A DNA stretch of 64,000 nt, from contig NC_088788.1 in the NCBI RefSeq assembly GCF_949628265.1, positions 28,754,335-28,818,334 on the forward strand, given 5' to 3'. This stretch comes from Cloeon dipterum (Eukaryota > Arthropoda > Insecta > Ephemeroptera > Baetidae). The translations under genes and the position numbers were made by a program. The first letter of the stretch is position 1. Each line of letters opens with the position of its first letter. Positions 1-12,557 of this stretch are shown piece by piece. The notes beneath the pieces are model-generated. The model was not told the origin of the DNA. It did no database searches and worked only from the letters and a program-made list of their open reading frames with translations.

Positions 1-568
1 TAACCAGACAAATAGCTGCCATCAATCAAAGACTGGATAACTGTAAGATCAGACCTACCCAAATTATTGAATGAATCTAAAGCGTGAAATTTTGCAGGTG
101 TATGCAACAAATAACAACACTGAGGCGTCTTAACTCTTTAACTCAACTAAAAGATGACTGGAGTCAAACCTAATAACGTTCAGCATTGTACTTTACGTAT
201 CTGATCTATTCACTGCCATACTCCTATGTTTAATTTTAATTTAAGGTGACTTGTATCTTTTGTAATAAAGTGTTGCAAATTACACAGACTTAAAAATTTA
301 ATCATTGGGTAGCACTGTTCTCAAATAAATTAGGAGCGACAAGGGCCTGTAGGTCACGATAGAAAAACCTATTCTTCATAAAAATTGAGGGACTTTTTTT
401 TAGCAAAATTTCATCATTAGATCATAATATGGAATTATATTCAAACAGGGGCTGCTAGGGTTATCTCCTAAACGTACTTTTCGCACCATATTTAGGTGTC
501 ATAAAAGTTAAATGTAATCGAATTAATCTTTAAAAAAATCGCACATATTTTAGTTAAAGCAGTCAATG
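1..568. other. Intergenic, AT-rich, no gene seen
   Basis: AT-rich sequence left of the LLPH 3' end. No frame stays open for a useful length, and I see no repeat, RNA gene or protein resemblance. It could hold the 3' end of a gene lying outside the window, but nothing in the sequence shows one. Confidence 0.5.
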
Positions 569-646
569 TTTATTTTACATTAAAATAATATTAACATAAA
601 AGTGCAGCTATCTTAAGAAGGAAAAAAATAAAAGAGAAGTATGATC

Positions 647-1149
647 TTATCTATGCCTCCTTTTGCCAGGAGCCTTCTTCTTCCCTGAAGCCATCTTCTT
701 CTTCTCCTTTTTGTTCTTTAACTGCAGCTGCTTAACACGCCTCTTGTTGAACCAAGGAGGGTAATTGCCATCAGCATCCTTCATTGTCTTCTTGTTGTAT
801 TTTTTGCCGTCAACTTCCATCGAGGTTTCAACTTCTCGAGCCTTTGCAGCTTCCTTTACAGCTTTGGCATTGGTCACTGCATGCGATAACGAAATAACCA
901 GATTAATATTCGAAGGTTACGAATGTTAACTAATAATTGGGTTAGCCTGTTAAGCTGAACCGTACGTGTATTTCACTTACAAACAACAGTGTCGGACAGT
1001 TGGCTCATGTCGATGCCTTCGCCGCCTTCATTTGTAGAATTTAATATGGCCACGGTTTCCTTCAGTTTCACCAGTTCCTTCTGTCCATTTCGAATCCTCT
1101 TTACGGCACGCATTTTCCTCTTGTGTTTACTTCTCAGACTCTTAGCCAT
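647..1149 (-). CDS. LLPH: LLP homolog (LLPH/LAPS18-like) nuclear protein
   Basis: Small, very basic nuclear/nucleolar protein; family members are linked to ribosome biogenesis and chromatin. Two coding exons on the minus strand: 1149-981 and 876-647. They are joined by a 104-bp intron (donor GTAAGT at 980, acceptor CAG at 877-879) and give 132 aa. The N-terminus MAKSLRSKHKRKMRA matches the family's opening block. The second block, NKKTMKDADGNYPPWFNKRR, matches the conserved NKKTL..GQYP.WMNQR segment, followed by a Lys/Arg-rich tail. A polyadenylation signal (AATAAA on the minus strand) lies at 574-569. The gene is head to head with TBRG1, so about 770 bp between the two start codons must hold both promoters. 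Confidence 0.9.
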
Positions 1150-1916
1150 TTTTCACGCTAAATTAAGGATTTAAATGGAAAATCCAAATGATAACACGCA
1201 GTAAACAACAGACGGACCACGTGTGAAAAACCTAAGCTGAACGAGCTGAAGCTAACGAAAATACGCAAGTCACGTGACCAGACTAAATGCTTTCGAGAAA
1301 ACCGGTATAATTCCAATAAAATCACCGTAACTAAATAATTTTGAACACTTTTCATGAAGGCCAAAAATGAATTAGCGATTTTCTTCATGCGATCAATTTT
1401 ATGTTCTTAATTGGCTCAGTCAATAGCCGTTGTTTGCACTTTAAAAACTGTGTAATAAAATAAAATTGTAATGTTAAGCAATAAGCACACAATGATATCC
1501 ACCCTGAAACCGGTTTTATTTTTGATGACTACCGGCAAGTAAGATGAATGATGATTCAAAATCCAAACAAAAACAGACTGATCAACAAGAAAAGTCATCG
1601 AATCGAACAGCAACAACATAGCGCAACACAGCGTACAGTTACACTAGCTACAGATCAACACAAGAAGTGCCGCACTGCCGCAGGTACCGCTCCTTCTGCC
1701 CTTATGCTTTTGGCCCAGAGTTTAGATCCATTCCCATATATCGAGGCAGTAATCGAGGTTTCCAGCCTACCATTCTAGCTTGTATGTACGTATATATATG
1801 ATAAATGAAAAAAAAATGCATAAAATAACTAACTTAATGTTTTTATGTTTATCATAGAGATTCTAGTGCAGTTGGCAAATAAAGTGACTGGTTGCGTGAG
1901 ATCATTTGTGTTTAAA
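1150..1916. promoter_or_regulatory. Divergent LLPH/TBRG1 promoter region
   Basis: The 767 bp between the LLPH start (minus) and the TBRG1 start (plus) contain no convincing coding sequence. The 76-codon frame at 1548-1778 is low-complexity Gln/Asn-rich reading with no family resemblance. A CACGTG-type E-box lies near 1272. I see no TATA box at a sensible distance from either start, which is usual for housekeeping head-to-head pairs. The transcription starts are not determined. Confidence 0.5.
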
Positions 1917-3201
1917 ATGGAAACGGATACGAAGAGGTATAAACTGAAGTACGAAAAAACGAAAAAGATGATTAAAAACTTTGTCTTTGTGAGTATTCGT
2001 TTTATAAAAATTCAGAATGAGAATCACATGATGTGATCTTGACTTAAATTTTAGGAAAATGCAGCACTTTGCGATGAAATATCAGAGCTACAAGAAAAGT
2101 ATATGATCATAAACGAGGAAAATAAATTCCTCTACAGCAAACTAGGGGCACTCAATTCCACGCAAGGTGTGTATCTCATAAATCTCGTTAGAGAATAGTG
2201 ATGCTTAATCTTATTTACTTTTAATGAGATATGTACTTACATGCTCATATTCGTTTATAGAGACAGCGAGTAAATCTCAGAGTGTAAGGAAAAATTCACC
2301 TGTACCTAAAACCCTAAGTGGCGCGCAGAAGAAAGCACCAGCAGCGAAAAAATCTAGGACCATCAGCACTGCTTCTGTTGGATCTAGTCCTGGTATGATA
2401 ATGAGGTTTTAAAATTGAGTTTCTTTCAATTTGAAGTTTCCAGCCGGATCAGAGAATGTGACTAAAAAGGGAGCCAGGAAACAAACCACTGCTAGAGGAA
2501 AAGCTGTGAAAAAACTGGTGCATCCAATCCTACTAGATGCCACTGGCAGACCAATTTTCCCCATAGTTGTTGGAAATCTGTCTGTATATAGTCTTGGCGA
2601 CGTCATTACTGACAGAAGTGGATACCACACAGAGGAAATGATTTTCCCTGTGGGATTCTGTTCCTGCCGGGTGTATGGAAGCATCATGAATCCTGAACAA
2701 CAGTGTGTTTACACCTGCAAAATTATAGATGGAGGCCCGCAACCACTGTAATATAAGAAACCTAAATCTATCAAATGACAAAAATGACATTGGTTTATCG
2801 CCTTCTGTTCCAGTTTTGAGATTGCCTCTGACGATATTCCAGGCTCTCCGATTGTTGGGAACTCGCCAAATGAATGCCTTACCGTGTTGCAGAGCAAGAT
2901 AAACAAAGCAGTTGGTGTTGAAGTGGTATCAGACAACACCAAAGGGCCTGAGTTTTTTGGAATCACTGTGCCAACTATCCAGAACCTCATCCAGAGTTCA
3001 GGAACAAGGAAGCTGCCAGGCTACAAACCTTTGAAATTTGAGGTTTGCAAAACCGGAAATGTCGCAGATCCTTCCTTAGTTGATGCATCTTTGAACTTTG
3101 ACGCTCTGCAGAGGAGCATTGCATTTTCCAAAAATCAACTTGCAAGCATTAATTTTGACTCGCACGATCCAGTCATTAGGGACTTTTTCATGGGCGTTTG
3201 A
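1917..3201 (+). CDS. TBRG1: TBRG1 (transforming growth factor beta regulator 1), FYRN-FYRC protein
   Basis: Nuclear protein of the TBRG1/NIAM family; in mammals it is a growth-inhibitory partner of ARF and MDM2. Five exons: 1917-1988, 2055-2166, 2261-2392, 2444-2747 and 2814-3201, giving 335 aa. All introns are 52-94 bp with GT/AG ends. The N-terminal helix KRYKLKYEKTKKMIKNFVFE, followed by NAALCDEISELQEKY, matches the family's opening coiled segment. A Lys/Ser-rich linker follows. The FYRN domain (about residues 150-200, with GYHTEEMIFPVGFCSCRVY) and the FYRC domain (about 205-300, with GPEFFGITVPTIQNLI) follow in order. The start chosen at 1917 has an AAAATGG context. An in-frame ATG at 1845 would add a hydrophobic stretch absent from the family. 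A likely polyA signal, ATTAAA, is at 3272-3277. Confidence 0.92.
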
Positions 3202-3271
3202 AATTGCCCTACGTTCCTGACTTGACAAAAATAATGAAACATGACTACATCATTGTATATTTTCTATAAGT

Positions 3272-3316
3272 ATTAAAGATAAAGGTTGATTGTATTATTT
3301 GATCTTGTGTTTTATT
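3272..3316. terminator. Abutting polyA signals of TBRG1 (+) and DEF8 (-)
   Basis: ATTAAA on the plus strand at 3272-3277 suits TBRG1. TTTATT at 3311-3316 (AATAAA on the minus strand) suits DEF8. Cleavage 10-30 nt past each signal would place the two mRNA ends within a few bases of each other or make them overlap. The cleavage positions are inferred. Confidence 0.55.
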
Positions 3317-3494
3317 TTATTTAAATCAAGCTAATACATCGTTATTTGGTGTAAATGGAAATTCCAGTGTGTTCCAGTGCTAATTGTAAATATTATTTGT
3401 GTGTTGCAACGCACAGCTGTTCACAATTAAAAAATGATTTGATCACAGACCTTGGCGAAAAAAATGAATTCATGTAATGGAACGATGTTGTAGA

Positions 3495-6038
<2,544 letters not shown>

Positions 6039-6753
6039 CGTGACTCACGATCTCATCATGGTCTCCTATCCAAATTGGCACTGCGACAGTAAAATAAAAA
6101 GCAACATGAGTTGGACTGATCGGGCTATTGTGTAGATAAGATGAGAAAGTGACAATATAATATACATATAATTTCTCAAGTTTATTATACACACATTTAT
6201 TCCGATTGTTGAAATTTGTTATTAAAATGTTATGCCGCTTATATACATACATACCGCCACTATAATGTAATACTATGCTGTTAATATGTACACGATATTG
6301 TTTCATAATTTCTAAAACACCTATGGGCGCACTTTCCACACTTTTCATTACATTATAAAAATATCATTAAAATGCATAATAACGTTAAAATAAAACCCAA
6401 TAATACAATACGTACATACGCAACTTTGGTCCAATACAAAATTTGCTAAACTTTAGCGCAGATATTAAGGCAAGAAGAAGAAAAATGTATATTGGAGAGC
6501 AAAATAATACAGCAGCTCACACCCAACTCTATCTTTTTCAAGTCGGTCAGATGGGACAGAACGAAACAAAAGACGACAACCATAACAAGATCAGATGATT
6601 TTTCAGTTTTTTAGGCTCATAAATAACACCGGTACGGTACTGTACGGTACTGACTGGTATTCAAGGAATGCACAAACCGGTAATCGGTATATTTAATTCA
6701 TTTAATTTGAACCGGCACACCGAAAACCGGAATGACAAAACAGGAAAGGAAAC
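6039..6753. promoter_or_regulatory. Divergent DEF8/EMC2 promoter region with ACCGG repeats
   Basis: The 715 bp between two divergent start codons hold no supported coding exon. A tandem 10-mer (TACGGTACTG twice, 6633-6652) sits beside four ACCGG motifs between about 6628 and 6731. These lie 20-125 bp upstream of the EMC2 ATG, so they are probably part of its core promoter or leader. No TATA box is evident. Confidence 0.5.
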
Positions 6754-8469
6754 ATGGCGCCGTACGATGTTAATCTAACCTGGCAGGGTAAAATTTTAAA
6801 TAAAAATGTGATTAATAATTCACTATTGTTATTTTTCTCATTGGATTGTAGAAGTTAGAGACATATTCCGGACATGGAGAGAAGAGAAGGAGCGGAGATC
6901 TCGAGAGGTCGTCGATATGTGGCTTCTAACACTGAAGCCGATGGCTCACAAACTAGGAGACGAACGTAAGACTAATAATAAACAACATAATATCCAACAT
7001 ATTACATTATATCTACGCAACATTAAGTTTTAATTTCATATGTATTATTTACTAATTTTTTGGCAACAGTTAATTTATTTAACCAAGCATTTGTTTATAA
7101 TTCTTTAATTTCTCTATATTACATATGTAGATACCGCATCCTAAAAAAGAAAAGAAATCTAGGCGACTTTTGCCTTTGGTAACATAATTTATGTACTTGC
7201 AGGATTTTTGGTTTTGGAGCAAGTATGCCTGGCTGCCTTGGACTGTCACAACTTGGAAGTGGCAGACGCCTGTATGATCACAATTGGCCGTGCATTCCCC
7301 AAGAGCCTACGAGCTCACAGGCTACTGGCGATGCGGTGTGAAGCTGTCGGTGACAAGGAAAACGCTATTTTCCATCTTGAATACATTTTGAACGAAGACA
7401 AGACAAATGTGGCTGCAAGAAAGAGACTAATTGCAATGCACAAGAGCGTTGGAAACACGACTAAAGCAATCTCCGAGTTGAACGAATATCTGAAGGTAAA
7501 TTATATCATATTATAGTGCTTCTTTTTCATTGTCTATTTTAGTCTAACTTTTTAATTCCATATTATTTTAATTAAAATGGACTTCATGCTTGTTGCTTTT
7601 AAACTTCTTCCTTATTTTTAATCTTTCATTCTTACAAGATTTGGCTTCACAGTAGAGCCCTATGAATCAATATTTCAGAGATACTATCAATATAAAAAAC
7701 GATATAATACTATTTCATTATTTATATGTTGCTAGTAATTGTGAATTATAGTTTTAAGTCAAGAAATAGTGCTCTACTGTGAAGCCAAAACTTGTAGGAA
7801 AGAAAGATTAAAAAGGAGGAAGATTACAAGCAACGAGGATGAATTCCTTTTTAATTAAAATATGGAACAACCATGCAATCTCTAGTGTTGTTATACTAAC
7901 TAAAAACTTTTCATTTAGAGTTTCATGAGTGACCAAGAGGCCTGGCAAGAACTGTGTGATTTGTACCTGCTGCACCACGAATTTAGCCGGGCTGCATTTT
8001 GCATGGAAGAGCTCTTGCTTAGCTCGCCACACAACCACCTGTATCACGAAAGATTCGCTGAAATTAAATATACGCAGGGTGGAGCAGACAACATGGAACT
8101 AGCCAAAGCCCATTTCTGCCAGGCTGCTAAGCTGAACCCAAACAATTTGCGAGCGCTCTTTGGTGTCTTGCAGGTTTGTTGAAATTTTCACGAGCACTAC
8201 TTGTAATTTGTTTGTTTAATTCACCCGATTTGATTCAGAGCGCGAACAATTTGGCCCAGTCTGCGAAAGTGCCGAGCAAGAAGAAAGAATATGTGAAGCT
8301 GTCAGCATGGGCTTCCAAGCATATCCAAGACCTGTGCGTAAATTCTGACTGTGTGTTTTGTTGCTTTGATAATGAGTATTTTTTCTGCTATAGATACCAA
8401 GTGGCAGGAGAGAATCCAGCCTCTGCAATTGAATCTATGTTTGGCCAAATGCAGCTTACTAGTCCTTAA
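6754..8469 (+). CDS. EMC2: ER membrane protein complex subunit 2 (EMC2, TPR protein)
   Basis: Cytosolic TPR subunit of the ER membrane protein complex, the insertase for tail-anchored and multipass membrane proteins. Six exons: 6754-6787, 6852-6965, 7203-7495, 7919-8173, 8239-8333 and 8394-8469, giving 288 aa against about 297 in vertebrates. Family blocks in order: LTWQEVRDIFRTWREE, KLGDERFLVLEQV, the TPR run through NVAARKRLIAMHKSVGNTTK, then SDQEAWQELCDLYLLHHEFS, SPHNHLYHERFAEIKYTQGG and LNPNNLRALFGVL. The last donor is GTGCGT at 8334. The nearby GTAAAT at 8338 would break the frame. PolyA signal AATAAA is at 8673-8678. Intron 7496-7918 contains a large inverted repeat, listed separately. 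Confidence 0.95.
7556..7867. repeat. 312-bp imperfect foldback in EMC2 intron 3
   Basis: Two arms of about 105 bp, 7556-7663 and 7764-7867, are inverted copies of each other around a loop of about 100 bp. The best-preserved stretch is 18 of 18 bases: TTGGCTTCACAGTAGAGC at 7641-7658 and its reverse complement at 7771-7788. The outer ends TTCCATA and TATGGAA also pair. I estimate arm identity at around 80% by eye. The foldback fills about three quarters of the 423-bp intron. I see no clear target-site duplication, so it is either an old MITE or an inverted duplication. Confidence 0.75.
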
Positions 8470-8959
8470 ACAGGCCCAACATTACCGCATTATTGAGAAT
8501 TGTAAATCATGATTATGTTCATGTTTGTGTTCTCTAATCTGTTAACTATTCACATAATCCATTATATTGTTGTATCCCAATCATTATGTGTTGTTAAATT
8601 ATGCATTCCTCTTATTCTTTGTCTGCAATTTGAAAATATTTAAAATTTACTCTGTGCGCCTGCCCTGAGCAAAATAAATTTTCAATCGAAATCATAATAT
8701 TTATTTTTGCTGTTCGGGACTTATTATTATGATTCATTAAACAAACCTAAGAAAAAAATATTCTTTCTACGTACATATAACCACAAGATAATTAATATTT
8801 ATTATTTTGTCCAGTAAAATAAAGCTAATTTTCACACTGTATGCCTGGTGTATACTTACAATTAAAAAAAATTTAGTGCTATCCTTCCCCAGTTCATGAG
8901 TTCCAGAATAGTTTAGAATACTGCACCTAGATGGCGTATTAGGATATTAATCATTTCGC

Positions 8960-9169
8960 AAACGCTACATTTTGGCGGCACCAGACGCAGACGCCAGGTG
9001 ACTGACGGATGCAGCTGATTTCACTAATTTTTGTTTGTTGTCTACTTGACAGTTACCGACTACTTGTGTTAGTTTTGTTTGTTAATCGGTTAGTGTAATT
9101 GTAACTACATATGTACATAACTTGCAAAAATCCGTGTGTAGGATTTTAAATCACGTCCAGAGTGAATTG
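8960..9169 (+). other. SASS6: Probable noncoding 5' exon of SASS6
   Basis: GC-richer stretch ending in a good donor (TTG then GTGAGT at 9170). A matching acceptor, CTATTTCAG, ends at 10022 just upstream of the SASS6 start codon. The transcription start is not determined and the left edge is approximate. Inference from splice signals only. Confidence 0.4.
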
Positions 9170-9372
9170 GTGAGTTCGTTGAGAAAACTAAAATTACCAA
9201 AATTATAGATTATGTATTCCTATTTATAAGAAAAGTAGAGGCAAGGAAATGTCATCGTGCTTATACCTAACCAATTTTTGAGATTGAGATCATTGGTTTT
9301 AATAATGGTCCCTTGTCCCTGAAGATAAGCATTTGGCAACAATTTATAATCAACAAATACCCCACAATCCTG

Positions 9373-9525
9373 GATCTATGGAAAAGCTACAGTGAGCTAC
9401 AGTTCTCGCCGACTTTACCGTTTACACGCATCAAATCTGTCGTCCCTATATGTACTAATAACATTGAAAGGCGAAAACTGTAACTCGGCGAGAACTGTAA
9501 CTTTTCCATATTACATATATAGAAT
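9373..9525. repeat. Short foldback element in the SASS6 leader intron
   Basis: ATGGAAAAGCTACAG and TTCTCGCCGA in the left arm (9379-9412) are mirrored in the right arm, where they read as the reverse complement ATGGAAAAGTTACAG followed by TTCTCGCCGAG (about 9485-9510). The left arm has a 10-bp internal duplication (GCTACAG repeated). The form is MITE-like, but no target duplication is certain. Confidence 0.5.
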
Positions 9526-10042
9526 CCATTAAAGTACAAAGGGTACAAAGCCATGTCAAGGTCTCAACAAATCTCTACATACACCCATACATTATAATAA
9601 TCTTTACCTGATGTATTTACATAAACACATTTTGCTGTGTACAATCATGAACAGATGACATAAATATATATTATCATACACGCTGAGATATGAATGTGTC
9701 TGCTCGGCCTTAGTTTTTTTTTTACAATTATGAGACATATGTACATAAATTAAAGTACAATCTTCTTTCTTAACATTCTTTGGCCACCATGCACTTATAT
9801 ACGCTTTTATATTTACAATGTTATATTGGCAATGGTACCACTAAAGATTTAAATTATTATTTATTATTAAAGATTTAAATAACATATTATAAAAAACCAG
9901 TCTGCACTGTATTGAAATCTAAAGGAAAATCACACAAATATTATTTTAAATAATTTTACTTCAGTAAAAATATACCTTAAGCCTTTACAATCAGAAAATA
10001 ATCTCATCTGTATCTATTTCAGCAAACCTGCCATGTTAATTC

Positions 10043-12557
10043 ATGATGGATCTAGAAGTAGGAGATGATTGCAAAGTCTGCTCAGCTTACTCAAAAATAA
10101 ACAGGATATATGTGAAAGGCAGAGACAAGGAAGAGAGGCAGAGAGACCTGAGGATAGATCTTGATTTACTGACAGGAGGTGGTCACCAAGGTGGTCAAGT
10201 ATGAAACATAAATACATTTCTTGTATTTTTTATAACTTCTAAAACGCTTTAGCTTTTGAGCCTACAAATATCAGATGATGACGACCCATTCCTTCTTTAC
10301 TCTTTATGCCTCTCGGTCAAAGACTTTAAAGTGCTTCGCATGGAGCAGGGCTTGCTGGTTGACTTTGACAACTTCGCCAACCAAGTTGTTCGATTGCTCG
10401 ACGAATGCTCCAGTTCCTACAAGTCATCCCAAAGCAACAGATTTAGTCTGGTGCTCAATGACGACCCTTTGAACACGAGACTAGAGTTCATGGAGACAAA
10501 CGAATTCAAACACCTCTGCCATTTATCCTTGAAAATGGTCGAAGGCTCAAGTACCGAAATAAAGAAGCATATGGCTCTGAAAATAAAGACCTTAAAGGTA
10601 ACTGATGTCATATCCTCGATGTTAAAGGAGATTGATTTTGAACTGTGTACTATTAATCGGGATGAAATTGGGTGTATCTTCTGTCAGAATTTACATCAAA
10701 TAATTGAGAAGTAATTGGTCACTAAATTATAATAATTAAAGTCAATTTAGAAAGAAAAAATTGAGATCAAATTTTCTTGAGGTTTGATGATTATAGGACG
10801 AGCGGCGTTTCTAAAACTTAACTAGCGATACATCTGGAAGTCTCCAGCACTCAGAAGTGGGGAGAATCACCACAAAGGATATAACTATTCATGTTTTAGG
10901 AATCTCTACGCAACACAAACAATATTTTGGAACAGAAACAGCAGATGTTAAGTGTGGCATATGAAAAACTGGAGAGTAAAGATCAAGAACTTGAGCGGAC
11001 CAGGCAGCAGCTCAAGGCAGAAAAGGACTGTTTAGAGCAGAGAGTCTTGAAAGAGGCAGCAGACATGAGAGAATCTCTATCAAGGGTAAAATGTTGAAAT
11101 TTAAATATGAACAGTTTTTGAAGTGCAATAATCATGCCATTCCAGGTCCATATTGAGTGGCAAAACAAACTTGAGAAAGAAAGGCAAGAATTAGAAGCCA
11201 GAAAGGCCCAAGAGCTGCAAGTTCTTGAAGATCAGTTTTCAGAAGAAAAGTTAAGGAATACTTTACTCTCAGAAAAATTGATTCACTCTGAAAACAATGT
11301 CAGGTATGACAAAGCACCATATGGCATAATGGAACATTATTTAATGTACCGTTTTCTTCAGGGATCTTGCTAAATTAGCTGACAATACTCAAAAGGAGCT
11401 GAAGTCTGCTCAAAAAGAAGTATTGACATTAAGGAAACAGAACTCTCAAATCGATATGGACTACCATAAAAAGGATGACGCCATGAATTCACTTAAAACT
11501 AAAGTTGCTGTTCTTGAACAGGTATTACTGGCCCTTTCCTTATCAAATCCACATTAAATAATTGATCCTCTGCAGGAGCTGAAAGCAAAACTAAGTTTAA
11601 TTGAGCAGCAACAAGAAGTTCTGCAACTGACGACCGAGAGGAAGAATGAACTGGAGTCCAAAGTGGCCAATGCAGAGGCATCTGTAGGCACCAAGAAAGC
11701 CTCTCTTCAGCAGCTGCAAAGTGAGATGGTCAAGGCGAATGAGATTATCACCAAGCAGCTGAATGAAATCCAGAATCTGAGTGCTAAAGTCAAGTTACGG
11801 ACAGAAGTGGCGCTCAAACAGGAAAGCTTGCTGGAGGCGCGGGATAGAGAAATCGAAGCGCAGAACTCAAAGATATCAGCTTTAGAGGCAAACTTGTTGA
11901 AGAATCAGGATGAACTCAATAAACTGAGGGATGAGCAGAGCAAGGTTGCTGAGGACATCAAAGGGAAAGACTTAATTATTAAAAATAATGAGCAAGGTGA
12001 GAAGTCCTGATAGATATTTGGAGAAAATTATAATAATAATTTGTTTAGTCATCACATACTTGACAAAACAAGTGAAAGAGGCAGATAGCAGGACGCTCAA
12101 ATCTGTTATACCGACTTCTCTTATGACTCCCATGACTTCGACCCCAATGGTTGGCGTCTCCGGGCCACCAGGCTATTTTGGAACCAGCTCTGTGCAGCCG
12201 ATAGATAACAGCGCTGAACACTTTCTGATGAGGCAAAAAGAAAATATTCGCACCCAGGCTGAACTACGCCAAAAGTAATGCATTGAATCAATTCAGTTTA
12301 GAGTGTTATTAATCCAATGATACTGTAGGTTAGGATTGACAGACCCATTGGGTTCATACCGACCCATGGAGAAAACGCCCTTGACACCATTAATGGAGCA
12401 GGCGAGTGACATTCGCGCTGATTCTAGTGCCTCTGGAGACTCTAAAAGAATCCCAAAGTCCAAAGAAGTGCCAAAGTCAAGGCACAACCCAACAACCACA
12501 ACACCGGCTGTGAAGCGATCCGATATTCTTTCAGCCTACTTCCCAAAGTCGGCATAA
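10043..12557 (+). CDS. SASS6: SAS-6 centriole assembly protein (SASS6)
   Basis: Core protein of the centriole cartwheel: N-terminal heads and coiled-coil dimers build its nine-fold symmetry. Eight coding exons: 10043-10198, 10253-10597, 10900-11085, 11146-11303, 11362-11521, 11576-11996, 12073-12274 and 12329-12557, giving 618 aa. The head domain spans roughly residues 20-165, with ISDDDDPFLLYSL, EQGLLVDF and ETNEFKHLCHLSLKM. F137 aligns with the phenylalanine known to drive head-head contact. A long heptad coiled coil (about 170-520) includes KTKVAVLEQELKAKLS and MVKANEIITKQL, both close to vertebrate SASS6. The Pro/Ser/Thr-rich tail is predicted to be disordered. Two adjacent in-frame ATGs open the frame. 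No polyA signal is close to the stop; the first AATAAA is at 13148-13153. Confidence 0.95.

Noticed and set aside
1548..1778. 76-codon plus-strand frame between LLPH and TBRG1
   Set aside because: Low-complexity, with no family resemblance and no splice signals. It lies in the divergent promoter region.
1845..1916. Upstream in-frame ATG of TBRG1
   Set aside because: It would add a hydrophobic segment not seen in the family. The ATG at 1917 has better context and begins the conserved helix.
8334..8341. Alternative EMC2 exon 5 donor GTAAAT at 8338
   Set aside because: Using it shifts the last exon out of the conserved frame. GTGCGT at 8334 preserves it.
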